NCBI GenBank assembly: GCA_963841815.1
Contig: CAWJEE010000014.1
Location: 1-64,000, forward strand
DNA length: 64,000 nucleotides
From: JAOUJD01 sp963841815
Lineage (GTDB): Bacteria; Pseudomonadota; Gammaproteobacteria; Burkholderiales; Burkholderiaceae_F
Direction: 5' to 3'
Shown piece by piece: positions 25,863-34,872 of the stretch. The translations under genes and the position numbers were made by a program. Under the pieces are notes generated by a model. The model ran no database searches. It was given only the letters and a program-made list of their open reading frames with translations, and was not told the DNA's origin. Positions within the stretch are counted from its first letter, which is position 1. Every line of letters begins with the position of its first letter.

Positions 25863-27104
25863 ATGACTGCCGCGGTAGGGAATTACACGATCTCACCCGA
25901 CGTCGAGCGGGCACTGGCCCTCGTCAAGCGCGGCTGTGACGAGCTGCTGATCGAGGCCGAGTTCGCACAGAAGTTGGCGCGCTCCGCCGCCACCGGCACT
26001 CCTCTCCGGTGCAAGCTGGGCCTGGACCCCACGGCTCCCGACATTCACCTCGGGCACACGGTGGTCCTGAACAAGCTGCGGCAGCTGCAGGACCTCGGCC
26101 ACACCGTCATCTTCCTGATCGGCGACTTCACGTCGATGATCGGGGACCCCTCCGGCCGCAACACGATGCGCCCCCCGCTGTCACGCGAAGAGATCGAAAC
26201 CAACGCGCGGACGTACTTCGAGCAGGCCGCGCTGGTGCTCGACCGCGAGAAGACCGAGATTCGCTATAACTCGGAGTGGTCCGAGCCGCTCGGTGCCGCG
26301 GGCATGATCAAGCTCGCTGCGAAGTACACGCTCGCGCGACTGCTCGAGCGCGACGACTTCGCAAAGCGCTTCCGTGACGGCGTTCCCATCGCGATGCACG
26401 AGCTGCTGTACCCGCTGATGCAGGGCTACGACTCGGTCGCGCTGAAGTCCGACATCGAACTCGGCGGCACCGACCAGAAGTTCAACCTGCTGGTCGGCCG
26501 CGAACTGCAGCGTCATTACGGGCAGGAGCCGCAGTGCATCCTGACGATGCCGCTGCTCGAGGGCCTCGACGGCGTCGACAAGATGTCGAAGTCGAAGAAC
26601 AACTACATCGGCATCACCGAGGCGCCGTTCGAGATGTTCGGCAAGGTGATGTCCATTTCCGACGCGCAGATGTGGCGCTGGTATGACCTGCTCTCGATGC
26701 GCAGCAACGAGGAGATCGCGGCGCTGAAGCAGCAGGCGGCCGAAGGGCGCAATCCGCGCGACATCAAGGTCCTGCTCGCGAAGGAGATCATCGCGCGCTT
26801 CCACTCGGAGCGCGACGCGGACCAGGCCGAGTTCGAGTTCCTTTCGCGCTTCAAGTTCGGCGCGATTCCGGACGACATGCCGGAGTGCACGGTGGACGCA
26901 GACACGGACGGTGGCGTCGCCATTGCGGCGCTGCTGAAGCAGGCGGGCCTGGCGCCGTCGACCAGCGAGGCGATCCGCAACGTCGAGCAGGGTGGCGTGA
27001 AGGTCGGCGGCGAGAAGGTTGGCGACCGGGGGGCGCGACTCGGTGCGGGCACCTACGTGGTGCAGGTGGGCAAACGCAAGTGGGCGCGCGTCACCGTGAA
27101 GTGA
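25863..27104 (+). CDS. tyrS: tyrosyl-tRNA synthetase
   Basis: A 413-residue class Ic synthetase of the TyrRZ-like type. The HIGH-equivalent motif is HLGHTVVLNKLRQLQDLGH, preceded by CKLGLDPTAPDIH; the KMSKS loop is DKMSKSKNNYIGI. A C-terminal S4-like RNA-binding domain is present (TSEAIRNVEQGGVKVGGEKV). It attaches tyrosine to tRNA-Tyr in the cytosol. A hairpin with T-run 61 bases upstream suggests leader control. The next gene starts 180 bases downstream with no clear terminator between. Confidence 0.97.
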   Translation: MTAAVGNYTISPDVERALALVKRGCDELLIEAEFAQKLARSAATGTPLRCKLGLDPTAPDIHLGHTVVLNKLRQLQDLGHTVIFLIGDFTSMIGDPSGRNTMRPPLSREEIETNARTYFEQAALVLDREKTEIRYNSEWSEPLGAAGMIKLAAKYTLARLLERDDFAKRFRDGVPIAMHELLYPLMQGYDSVALKSDIELGGTDQKFNLLVGRELQRHYGQEPQCILTMPLLEGLDGVDKMSKSKNNYIGITEAPFEMFGKVMSISDAQMWRWYDLLSMRSNEEIAALKQQAAEGRNPRDIKVLLAKEIIARFHSERDADQAEFEFLSRFKFGAIPDDMPECTVDADTDGGVAIAALLKQAGLAPSTSEAIRNVEQGGVKVGGEKVGDRGARLGAGTYVVQVGKRKWARVTVK

Positions 27105-27285
27105 TCCGCCGGAGCGTGAGCGACGGACTGCCCCGCGGGATCGTTCCGATTCGACGGCGTGGCCTGTTCGCAGGGGCCGGGGCCGCCTTGTCGAGTAATG
27201 CAAAGACCGGCCCACGAGCCACGCGCAGTATGTTCATGATGACGCCTGTGTGAATCATCCCGCGGGCGAAGAAGGGACAAGCGAT

Positions 27286-27624
27286 ATGAGCGACAGCAAG
27301 ACAGATTTCGGCGCGGCCTATTGGTCGCAGAGCCTGAGCGAAGTGGACAAGGAAGTGGCTCGCCTGGCGACGATCTGCAACGTCCGGTTGCTCGATCCCG
27401 GCGTCATCGAGCGCGTACTGGCCAATGACGCGACCGTCTGCGGCACCAGCAACCCGATGGCCTTCGAGAAACTGCGCAACGTCCTGATGATGCATTACGC
27501 CGTGCGCACGCGCGCCGTGGACCAGATCGGGCACACGGGCGCGGACGCCCTGATGAAGGAGATTCTCGAAGACCTGCGGAAGAAGTTCGGCGACCGGCTG
27601 GGCGGTCCCCCCGCGGTCAAGTAG
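27286..27624 (+). CDS. conserved hypothetical protein, 112 residues
   Basis: A small soluble acidic-to-neutral protein beginning MSDSKTDFGAAYWSQSLSEVDKEVARLATICNVRLLDPG. It is all-helical in appearance with two internal cysteines (TICNV and TVCGTS). A start at an in-frame ATG 36 bases upstream (27250) is less likely because agggacaagcgat before 27286 gives a better ribosome site. I do not recognise the family. It directly precedes the DUF3141 operon but is separated from it by 294 bases including a shared regulatory element. Confidence 0.65.
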   Translation: MSDSKTDFGAAYWSQSLSEVDKEVARLATICNVRLLDPGVIERVLANDATVCGTSNPMAFEKLRNVLMMHYAVRTRAVDQIGHTGADALMKEILEDLRKKFGDRLGGPPAVK

Positions 27625-27741
27625 CCGGCGAACAACGCCGATTTCCCCGCCGGGCCAAGCCCGACCCGGCAGTCAGCGTCCGCTTCCGCGCGTCGATCCA
27701 TCCGGCGCGCCGGACGCTGCGCCAGCGCAAGTCCCAAGCCT

Positions 27742-27762
27742 GCTGTCCAGATTGGATAAGAC
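27742..27762 (+). promoter_or_regulatory. 21-bp element shared with the DUF3302 operon (copy 1)
   Basis: The sequence gctgtccagattggataaga plus c is identical at 19 of 21 positions to the element at 35993-36013. It lies 156 bases before the DUF3141 start. The match suggests a common activator or promoter; the AraC-type regulator gene at 34873 is a candidate. Confidence 0.5.
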
Positions 27763-27918
27763 TGCGCGCAGTGTGCGGTGCAGCATGGCGGATACGGCGA
27801 TCCGATCGGGTTCGCCACTTCGGCCCCGAGTCCGAATCAATGTCTCCGAGGCCGGCCTGGCGCCCGCGCTCCGATCCCCGCTGCACGGACCGAACCGAAT
27901 TCAACCAAGGTGCAAGCA

Positions 27919-30294
27919 ATGGACATCGGCCACCAACTGGCACGCAGCCAGGACATTTCCACGAAGGTCTCGCTGGTCTTCCGCAAACGCGCCGAGGTGG
28001 CGCAGCGCAACCTGAGCGATGCACTGAGGAAGGCGTACGAAGAAAGCGGCGTCGGGCACGTGAAGCCCGACGTGCAGTCGGCGGCGCAAGGCTGGACCGA
28101 CTGGGTTTCGTACGCGGTCGACGCCGCGCAGCGCTCGGTGCTCTTCCTCGACACGATGCGCCAGCGCGGCAACAACTACCTGCAGCACGTCGCTGAAGGC
28201 CAGCCGCCGCTGCTGCACTTCGACCACGAGACCGTGATGGACGGGCGCAAGCTGGCGCGCCCCGTCAACTACGCGCTGCTGAAGATCACGCCGCCGGCAG
28301 GCGTGACCATCGATCCGAAGCGGCGTCCCTACGTGATCATCGACCCGCGGGCCGGCCACGGCCCGGGCATCGGCGGCTTCAAGGACGACTCGCAGGTGGG
28401 CGTCGCGCTGCGCGAGGGCCACCCGGTCTACTTCGTGATCTTCTTCCGCGACCCCGAGCCGGGCCAGACGTTGCTCGATGTCTGCGAAGCCGAGAAGCAG
28501 TTCGTGCGCAAGGTGCGCGAACTGCACCCGGACAGCCCGAAGCCGGCGATCATCGGCAACTGCCAGGGCGGCTGGGCCGCGATGATGCTGGCCGCGGCCG
28601 ACCCGGACGACACCGGTCCGATCGTGATCAACGGCGCGCCGATGTCGTACTGGGGCGGTGCGTGGCAGGAGGGCGCGGGCGACAACCCGATGCGCTATGC
28701 CGGCGGCAACCTCGGCGGCACCTGGCTGTCGTCGATGACGGCCGACCAGGGCAACGGAGTATTCGACGGCGCCTACCTCGTCGAGAACTTCGAGAACCTG
28801 AACCCGGCCAACACCTTCTGGGACAAGTACTACAACCTGTACGCCAACGTCGACACCGAGCCCCCGCGCTTCCTGGAATTCGAGCGCTGGTGGGGCGGCT
28901 TCTTCCTGATGAACCGGGAAGAGATCGAGTGGATCACCCAGAACCTGTTCGTCGGCAACAAGCTGTGGACGGGCGAGACGAAGATGAAGGGCGGCAAGGC
29001 CTTCGACCTGCGGGACATCAAGGCGCCGATCGTCCTGTTCGCGTCGATGGGCGACAACATCACGCCGCCGCAGCAGGCGTTCAACTGGGTCGCGGACGTC
29101 TACGGCTCGACCGACGAGATCAAGGCCCGCGGCCAGGTCATCGTCGGCCTGCTGCACGAGGACATCGGCCACCTCGGCATCTTCGTGTCCGGCAAGGTCG
29201 CGAAGAAGGAACATGCGCAGATCGTGTCGGTGCTGAAGTCGATCGAGGCGCTCACGCCCGGGCTGTACGCGATGGCCATCAAGGAACACGTCGGGCGCGG
29301 CGGCAAGACGGAGTACGAAGTCGAGTTCACGGAGCGATCGCTCGAAGAGGTCGCGGCCCGCGCCAACCGCTTCGGGCGCGTCGACGAAAAGCCGTTCGAG
29401 GCCGTGGCCGCCATCTCGGACTTCAACCAGCGCGCCTACGAACTGTTCATGCAGCCGTTCGTTCAGGCCACCTCGAACGAGTTCACGGCGAAGCTGCGTC
29501 GCCAGTTCCATCCGCTGCGCTGGCAGCGCTGGATGCTGTCGGACCTCAACCCCTGGCTGGGCTGGGTCGCGCCGGCCGCCGAGATGGTGCGCGCGCAGCG
29601 CCGGCCGGCGGAGAAGGGCAACGCGGCGTCGAAGCTCGAGAAGGTCGCAGCCGCCGCCATCAGCGCCTCGCTCGAGTACTACCGCGCGATGCGCGATGCG
29701 AGCAGCGAAGCGCAGTTCTTCCAGACCTACGGCAACGTGTTCTCGCTCTACATCGCCGACAAGGAGGAGGCTGAAGCCAAGGGAGAACTGGTCGCCGAAG
29801 GGCGCGAACTGCCTTTCGTGAAAGAGGCCCTGGCGTCGATGGCCGAGGGCGGCTATGCGGAAGCCGTTGCACGGGTCGCGTGCCTGCTGGCGCGCAAGGG
29901 CGAGCCGCTGATGCTGTCAAGACTGCAGATGAAGCAGCAACTGATCAAGGAGTACGGCGACCTGCTGCCGAAGATGACGCCCGACGAGTGGCGTCGGGTC
30001 CGGGGCGAGCAGGAGATCATCGTGCGCTACGAGCCCGAACGCGCGCTCGCGACGTTGCCCGAGCTGCTGAAGACCCCCGGCGACAGGGAGCGGCTGGCCA
30101 CGCTGGCGCGCGCGCTGATGGCCGACGAACGCGTGCAGCGTCGCTCCGAGGAGCAACTCGCGATGATCGACAGGATCGGCACCACGCTGAAAGGCAAGCG
30201 CGCAAACGGCGGGCCGGTGGCGAGGAAAGTGAAGGCGCGCGCGTCCGTGCCCGCCGCGCGCAAGACCGCAGCCAGGCGCCGGGCACGCAAGTGA
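27919..30294 (+). CDS. DUF3141 protein with a PHA-synthase-like alpha/beta-hydrolase core
   Basis: A 791-residue cytosolic protein. After a helical N-terminus, the hydrolase core has a PhaC-type nucleophile box IIGNCQGGW (Cys215; G-x-C-x-G-G), a likely catalytic Asp379 in ASMGDNITPP and a likely His418 in DIGHLGIF, the same C-D-H triad logic as polyhydroxyalkanoate synthases. The C-terminal 350 residues are a helical DUF3141-specific region ending in a Lys/Arg/Ala-rich tail. The ATG at 27919 is favoured (aaggtgcaagca upstream); 27778 is the frame limit. It leads an operon with a phosphotransacylase, an acyl kinase and FabI. The reaction is unproven: polymerase, thioesterase or acyltransferase are all possible. 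Confidence 0.8.
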   Translation: MDIGHQLARSQDISTKVSLVFRKRAEVAQRNLSDALRKAYEESGVGHVKPDVQSAAQGWTDWVSYAVDAAQRSVLFLDTMRQRGNNYLQHVAEGQPPLLHFDHETVMDGRKLARPVNYALLKITPPAGVTIDPKRRPYVIIDPRAGHGPGIGGFKDDSQVGVALREGHPVYFVIFFRDPEPGQTLLDVCEAEKQFVRKVRELHPDSPKPAIIGNCQGGWAAMMLAAADPDDTGPIVINGAPMSYWGGAWQEGAGDNPMRYAGGNLGGTWLSSMTADQGNGVFDGAYLVENFENLNPANTFWDKYYNLYANVDTEPPRFLEFERWWGGFFLMNREEIEWITQNLFVGNKLWTGETKMKGGKAFDLRDIKAPIVLFASMGDNITPPQQAFNWVADVYGSTDEIKARGQVIVGLLHEDIGHLGIFVSGKVAKKEHAQIVSVLKSIEALTPGLYAMAIKEHVGRGGKTEYEVEFTERSLEEVAARANRFGRVDEKPFEAVAAISDFNQRAYELFMQPFVQATSNEFTAKLRRQFHPLRWQRWMLSDLNPWLGWVAPAAEMVRAQRRPAEKGNAASKLEKVAAAAISASLEYYRAMRDASSEAQFFQTYGNVFSLYIADKEEAEAKGELVAEGRELPFVKEALASMAEGGYAEAVARVACLLARKGEPLMLSRLQMKQQLIKEYGDLLPKMTPDEWRRVRGEQEIIVRYEPERALATLPELLKTPGDRERLATLARALMADERVQRRSEEQLAMIDRIGTTLKGKRANGGPVARKVKARASVPAARKTAARRRARK

Positions 30295-30298
30295 GGTC

Positions 30299-31249
30299 AT
30301 GATGGATCAACGAGCACACGAGAAATACCAGCGGCTGATCGACTTCTGCCAGGCACTGCCGCCGACACCGACGGCGGTGGCCCACCCCTGCGACGAAAGC
30401 TCGCTGCAGAGCGCGGTGGACGCCGCCAAGCTGGGCCTGATCGCGCCGATCCTGGTCGGCCCGAAGGACAAGATCGAAGCGGTGGCGAAGAAATTCGGCA
30501 TCGACATCAGCCCGTATCCGATCGTCGAAGCGGAGTACAGCCAGGACTCGGCCGCGAAGGCGGTCGAGCTCGTCCGGCTGGGCAAGGCCGAAGCGTTGAT
30601 GAAAGGGAGCCTGCACACCGACGAACTGATGGCGGAGGTCGTCAAGCGCGACACGGGACTGCGCACCGCGCGTCGCGTCAGCCACTGCTTCGTGATGGAC
30701 GTGCCCTCCTACGCGGAGACGCTGATCGTCACCGATGCCGCCGTGAACATCGCGCCGACGATGGAGGACAAGGTCGACATCATCCAGAACGCGATCGATC
30801 TCGGCCATGCGCTGCGGTTTCCCGAAGTCCGCGTGGCGATCCTGTCCGCAATGGAAACCGTCAATCCGAAGGTGCCGTCGACCGTCGAGGCCGGAGCGCT
30901 CTGCAAGATGGCCGACCGTGGCCAGATCACCGGAGCGCTGGTCGACGGCCCGCTCGCGCTCGACAACGCGATCAGCCTCGAGTCGGTGAAGATCAAGAAG
31001 ATCGACTCGCCGGTGGCGGGCCGCGCCAACGTGCTGGTCGTGCCCGACCTCGAGGCCGGCAACATGCTGGCCAAGAGCCTGTCGTTCCTGGCGGGCGCGG
31101 ATGCAGCCGGCATCGTGCTCGGCGCGCGCGTTCCGATCATCCTGACGAGCCGCGCCGACTCGGTGATGACCCGCCTCGCGTCGTGCGGCGTGGCGGTGCT
31201 GGTCGCCCACGCGCGCAAGGAGGCCGCGAACAAGGCGGTGGCCGCATGA
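30299..31249 (+). CDS. phosphate acetyl/butyryltransferase family enzyme
   Basis: A 316-residue PTA_PTB-fold protein that should exchange CoA of an acyl-CoA for phosphate. Family segments include TAVAHPCDESSLQSAVDAAKLGLIAPILVGP, LMKGSLHTDELM, RVSHCFVMDVP, TDAAVNIAPTMEDKVDIIQNA and ALVDGPLALDNAIS. It lacks the MaoC hydratase domain present in the longer bifunctional homologues that usually accompany DUF3141, so the substrate preference may differ. The tandem ATG at 30299/30302 follows the DUF3141 stop by 4 bases, and its own stop overlaps the kinase start (ATGA). Confidence 0.88.
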   Translation: MMDQRAHEKYQRLIDFCQALPPTPTAVAHPCDESSLQSAVDAAKLGLIAPILVGPKDKIEAVAKKFGIDISPYPIVEAEYSQDSAAKAVELVRLGKAEALMKGSLHTDELMAEVVKRDTGLRTARRVSHCFVMDVPSYAETLIVTDAAVNIAPTMEDKVDIIQNAIDLGHALRFPEVRVAILSAMETVNPKVPSTVEAGALCKMADRGQITGALVDGPLALDNAISLESVKIKKIDSPVAGRANVLVVPDLEAGNMLAKSLSFLAGADAAGIVLGARVPIILTSRADSVMTRLASCGVAVLVAHARKEAANKAVAA

Positions 31250-32448
31250 CCGACGCCATCGTCGTACTGAACGCGGGCTCGTCGAGCTTCAAGTTTTCCC
31301 TGTTTTCAGTTTCGGGGCAGGACCTCTCGCTCGTCGCTCGGGGCCAGGCCGAAGGCTTGTACACGTCGCCGCGCTTCGTCGCGAAGAGCGACAGCGGCGA
31401 GGTGATCGAAGAGAAGAAGTGGGGCGACGGGGTCGCTCTCGGGCACGAGGGCGCGCTCGATCATCTGATCGGCTTCCTGCGCGGGCGTTCCGACGGCTAC
31501 AAGCTGGTCGGCGTGGGACATCGCGTCGTGCACGGCGGTCTCGAGTACTCGCGCCCGGCGCGAATGACCGAAGCCGTGCTGAAGGCGCTGGAGAAGTACA
31601 TCCCGCTCGCGCCGCTGCACCAGCCGCACAACCTCGCGCCGATCCGTGGCCTGATGCAGCGCTCGCCCGACCTGCCGCAGGTGGCGTGCTTCGACACCGC
31701 GTTCCATCGCACGCAGCCGCCGGTCGCGCAGGCGTTCGCTCTGCCGAAATCGATCACCGACCGCGGGGTCGTGCGTTACGGCTTTCACGGGCTTTCGTAC
31801 GAATACATCGCGAGCGTGCTGCCGCAGGTGGATCCGAAGGCCGCGGCGGGCAAGGCCGTCGTGCTGCACCTCGGCAACGGTTCGAGCATGTGCGGGATGT
31901 CGGCATGCCGCAGCATGGCGAGCACGATGGGTTTCACGGCGGTCGACGGCCTGCCGATGGGCACGCGCTGCGGCAATCTCGACCCGGGCGTCGTCCTGTA
32001 CCTGATGGACGAACTGAAGATGGACGTGCGTGCCGTCGAGAAGCTGATCTACCAGCAGTCCGGACTGCTCGGCGTGTCGGGCATTTCGAGCGACATGCGT
32101 GCGCTGCTGGCGAGCCCGGAGGCCGGCGCGAAGCAGGCAATCGACCTGTACGTCTATCGCATCGGCCGCGAACTCGGCTCGCTCGCGTCCGCGCTGGGCG
32201 GCCTCGACGCGATCGTGTTCACCGCCGGCATCGGCGAGAACAGCGCCGAGCTGCGCGAGCGGGTCTGCCGCGATGCCGCCTGGCTGGGTCTCGACTTCGA
32301 TCCCGACGCCAACCGCACCGGCGCACAGTGCATCAGCCGGCCGGGCAGCCGCGTCGGCGCGTTCGTGGTGCCGACCAACGAGGAACTGATGATCGCCCGC
32401 CACACGCGCGCCGTGCTGGCGTTGCCTTCGAAGGAACGGACGCCATAG
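31246..32448 (+). CDS. ackA: acetate/propionate kinase family protein
   Basis: A 400-residue ASKHA-fold kinase that transfers phosphate from an acyl phosphate to ADP or the reverse. Signatures: VLNAGSSSFKFSLF at the N-terminus, GHRVVHGG, CFDTAFHRTQP, RYGFHGLSYEYIA, HLGNGSS and FTAGIGENS near the end. The start overlaps the preceding transferase gene by four bases, which implies stoichiometric co-translation. With that enzyme it would form an acyl-CoA to acyl-phosphate to acid route conserving ATP. The acyl specificity (acetyl, propionyl, butyryl) cannot be read from sequence. Confidence 0.9.
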   Translation: MTDAIVVLNAGSSSFKFSLFSVSGQDLSLVARGQAEGLYTSPRFVAKSDSGEVIEEKKWGDGVALGHEGALDHLIGFLRGRSDGYKLVGVGHRVVHGGLEYSRPARMTEAVLKALEKYIPLAPLHQPHNLAPIRGLMQRSPDLPQVACFDTAFHRTQPPVAQAFALPKSITDRGVVRYGFHGLSYEYIASVLPQVDPKAAAGKAVVLHLGNGSSMCGMSACRSMASTMGFTAVDGLPMGTRCGNLDPGVVLYLMDELKMDVRAVEKLIYQQSGLLGVSGISSDMRALLASPEAGAKQAIDLYVYRIGRELGSLASALGGLDAIVFTAGIGENSAELRERVCRDAAWLGLDFDPDANRTGAQCISRPGSRVGAFVVPTNEELMIARHTRAVLALPSKERTP

Positions 32449-32506
32449 CGCGACGAATTGCCGTCGCGCTGCGTGTCCGGAGCGACGGCCTCAACGAGGA
32501 TTCAGC

Positions 32507-33289
32507 ATGACCGTCAATGATCCCCGCCCGATCCTCCAGGGCAAGAAGGCGCTCGTCGTCGGCATTGCCAACGACTCCTCGATCGCCTATGGCTGCGCGA
32601 AGGCGTTTCGCGAGGTGGGCGCCGACGTCGCCATCACCTACCTGAACGAAAAGGCGCGGCCGCACGTCGAGCCCCTGGCCAAGGAAGTCGAAGCGCAGAT
32701 CTTCCTGCCGCTCGACGTCAGCGTCCCGGGGCAACTCGAGGCGGTGTTCGACGCCGTCCGTCGCACCTGGGGCCGGCTCGACGTCCTCGTGCACTCGATC
32801 GCCTTCGCGCCGAAGGACGACCTGCAGGGCGGGCTGCTGAACTGCTCGGCCGAGGGGTTCTCGAAGGCGATGGACGTCTCGTGCCACTCGTTCGTCCGCA
32901 TGGCGAAGCTGGCCGCGCCGCTGATGACGGACGGCGGGACGATGTTCGCGATGAGCTACTACGGCGCGAACAAGGTCGTGGCGAACTACAACGTGATGGG
33001 GCCGGTGAAGGCGGCGCTCGAGGCGTGCTGCCGTTACCTCGCGTTCGAACTCGGCGGGCAGAACATCCGGGTGCACGCGATTTCGCCCGGGCCGCTGAAG
33101 ACGCGCGCAGCATCCGGGTTGAAGGACTTCGAAACGCTGCTCAACGAGGCGGCGCAGCGCGCGCCGCTCGGCGAACTGGTCGACATCATGGACGTCGGCT
33201 ACACCTGCGCGTTCCTGGCAACTCCTTACGCGAAGCGGCTGTCCGGCTCGACGCTGTACGTCGACGGTGGCGTGAACATCGTCGCCTGA
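32507..33289 (+). CDS. fabI: enoyl-[acyl-carrier-protein] reductase (NADH), FabI type
   Basis: A 260-residue short-chain reductase. FabI features: VVGIANDSSIAYGCAKAF cofactor loop, HSIAFAPKDDLQGGLLN, catalytic Tyr151, Tyr161 and Lys168 (Y-x6-K) with the FabI spacing of ten between tyrosines, and a C-terminal YVDGGVNIVA. Its position as last gene of the DUF3141 operon (58 bases after the kinase) suggests a paralogue specialised for this pathway, and the main fatty-acid FabI is probably elsewhere. The ILQGKKALVVG start is typical. Confidence 0.9.
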   Translation: MTVNDPRPILQGKKALVVGIANDSSIAYGCAKAFREVGADVAITYLNEKARPHVEPLAKEVEAQIFLPLDVSVPGQLEAVFDAVRRTWGRLDVLVHSIAFAPKDDLQGGLLNCSAEGFSKAMDVSCHSFVRMAKLAAPLMTDGGTMFAMSYYGANKVVANYNVMGPVKAALEACCRYLAFELGGQNIRVHAISPGPLKTRAASGLKDFETLLNEAAQRAPLGELVDIMDVGYTCAFLATPYAKRLSGSTLYVDGGVNIVA

Positions 33290-33325
33290 GCAAGGCGCCC
33301 GCGCACCGGATCGGGCGGCCGGAGG

Positions 33326-34207
33326 CTAAGGTGGCGCCGCGTCCTGCGCGTCCCGGCCGCGCCGGCGGCTGAACGCCACATACGGCACGAGCGTCAGTGC
33401 CGAGATCACGAGATAAGCAAACACCGTGGCGACGACGCCGGTCGGCGCCGAGTTCAGCGTCGCCACCAGCAGGGCCAGTCCCGGATTCCGCGCCGCGGCG
33501 CAGATGCCGACGGCCGTGCGCGTCGCGTGGTGCGGGCCTCCCAGCGCGTGGCCGGTCAGCGCGGCCAGCGCGGTCAGGGTCACGATCGCGATCGCCGCGC
33601 CTGTCCGCGTGGCGAGGATCATCGGCGCGATGTCGATCATCACCATTGCCAGCAGCACGACCAGCAGAAGCGTGGCGAGCCGCCTGGTCCACGGTTCGCA
33701 GCGTGCAGTGAGTTCCGGCGCGAGCCGTCGCACCGCGATGCCGACCCCGAGCGGTAGCAGCTGCGCGATGAAGACCTGCCGCGCGACTTCGCGCGGGTCG
33801 AGGCTCGCCTGGCCGCTGTAGAGGTGGTTCAGCGCGGCGATCGACAACGGCAGGGACACCACCGCGAGCGTCGCCACGAGGATCTGCAGTGCCGGGGCGA
33901 ACGCGCGATGCCCGCCTGCCCCCAGAGAGCGCCGCAGGGCCACGGGCGCGCCGGGGGAAATCGCCATCAGCACTATGCCGATCTCGACGCCGCGCGGCAG
34001 GTCGAAGGCGCGCACCAGCACGAGCGCGAGCACCGGCACCGCCACCAGCACTGCGAACAGCCCGCGCAGCAGCAGCCCCGGGTGCTGCAGCACCCAGCGG
34101 AACTCGCGCGGGACGATGCCGAGCCCGAGATCGAACATCACGGCGAACACCGTCGCCGCCGCGATGAGCGTCAGCAACTGCTCGGGGATCGGGCCGGTGA
34201 TGGGCAT
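33326..34207 (-). CDS. BASS-family (bile acid:sodium symporter-like) transporter
   Basis: A 293-residue polytopic membrane protein with about nine hydrophobic segments. FDLGLGIVPREFRWVLQHPGLLLRGL in the N-terminal half and the SPGAPVALRRSL and ICAAARNPGLALLVATL segments match the crossover region of BASS transporters, which move organic anions with sodium. The last segment ends with a basic and acidic tail. It converges on fabI (36 bases between stops). The substrate is unknown; ArsB/ACR3-like arsenite specificity is not supported because the diagnostic cysteine segment is absent. Confidence 0.75.
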   Translation of the reverse strand: MPITGPIPEQLLTLIAAATVFAVMFDLGLGIVPREFRWVLQHPGLLLRGLFAVLVAVPVLALVLVRAFDLPRGVEIGIVLMAISPGAPVALRRSLGAGGHRAFAPALQILVATLAVVSLPLSIAALNHLYSGQASLDPREVARQVFIAQLLPLGVGIAVRRLAPELTARCEPWTRRLATLLLVVLLAMVMIDIAPMILATRTGAAIAIVTLTALAALTGHALGGPHHATRTAVGICAAARNPGLALLVATLNSAPTGVVATVFAYLVISALTLVPYVAFSRRRGRDAQDAAPP

Positions 34208-34247
34208 CCGCGGTCAGGCTCCCGCCGCATGCGTCCCGATGGCGGCG

Positions 34248-34622
34248 TCACGGAACGGTCGCTGGAGCGGCGATGGCGGATGCCACCAGCAGCCGTTCAT
34301 CGTCGACGGAGACGTCCTGCATTTCGGTCTGCAGATTGGGCAACCCGTCGACGCAGCCGCGTTCCAGGTCGTACTTCCATCCGCATCCGCCGCAGGTGAG
34401 CACTCGCCCCGAAAGCAACGCCGTTGAAAGCGACCGGCTGCACCTCAGGCAGAGGTCGCCGATGGCGACGACCCGCCCGCCGACGTTTGCCAGGAGGAGA
34501 TCAGACGGGCCGACCGTCACCCGCATCGAGGATCCTGCCGGCAACTGCGATAGCGATCCAACCTCCACGAAGCCTGCCGTGTCGGACGCAAGCGGCGCTT
34601 CCCCGTCGTTTCGCTCTCCCAT
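34248..34622 (-). CDS. Rieske-like small protein with all-cysteine ligand positions
   Basis: A 124-residue soluble protein with the beta-sandwich pattern of Rieske ferredoxins: FVEVGSLSQLPAGSSMRVTV, then NVGGRVVAIGDLC, and GRVLTCGGCGWKYDLERG. In the canonical fold the ligands are C-x-H and C-x-x-H. Here they read C58-L-R60-C61 and C77-G-G-C80, so both histidines are missing (Arg60 and Cys80), leaving a CxxC/CxxC arrangement plus Cys90. A normal Rieske 2Fe-2S cluster is therefore unlikely; zinc, a four-cysteine iron site or a 2Fe-2S ferredoxin-like cluster are possible. It is 40 bases upstream of the BASS transporter gene on the same strand. Confidence 0.65.
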   Translation of the reverse strand: MGERNDGEAPLASDTAGFVEVGSLSQLPAGSSMRVTVGPSDLLLANVGGRVVAIGDLCLRCSRSLSTALLSGRVLTCGGCGWKYDLERGCVDGLPNLQTEMQDVSVDDERLLVASAIAAPATVP

Positions 34623-34779
34623 CGTTTCTCATCCCGTGAGGATCCGGCGCTCTTCCCGCGCCGGCGGACTATGTGACCATCCGCCGTTCCGGTGCACCTG
34701 TCTTTGCCCTTCTTGACACGTGGTGAAGCGCAGTCGCGGACACGTCCGTCTGACCTCCGAGGAACGGCACAGACCTGTC

Positions 34780-34785
34780 TAGAAT
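34780..34785 (+). promoter_or_regulatory. -10 box upstream of the AraC-type regulator
   Basis: TAGAAT in the context cctgtctagaattgcg lies 93 bases before the preferred ATG. The ctgtctaga context weakly resembles the start of the 21-bp element found before the DUF3141 and DUF3302 operons, which would fit autoregulation. Confidence 0.4.
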
Positions 34786-34872
34786 TGCGAATCGCTGAAG
34801 GTCCACAACCTGGAACCGCAATTTCCTTCAAATCTGCACCCACGCAGAACTGCAAAGGGACTTACGTTGGAT

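Noticed and set aside
25776..25863. T-box riboswitch before tyrS
   Set aside because: A hairpin with T-run precedes tyrS, but there is no conserved T-box sequence or stem I, and T-boxes are not expected in betaproteobacteria.
34248..34622. Ordinary Rieske ferredoxin annotation
   Set aside because: The fold looks right but both histidine ligands are absent, so a standard 2Fe-2S Rieske assignment would be misleading.
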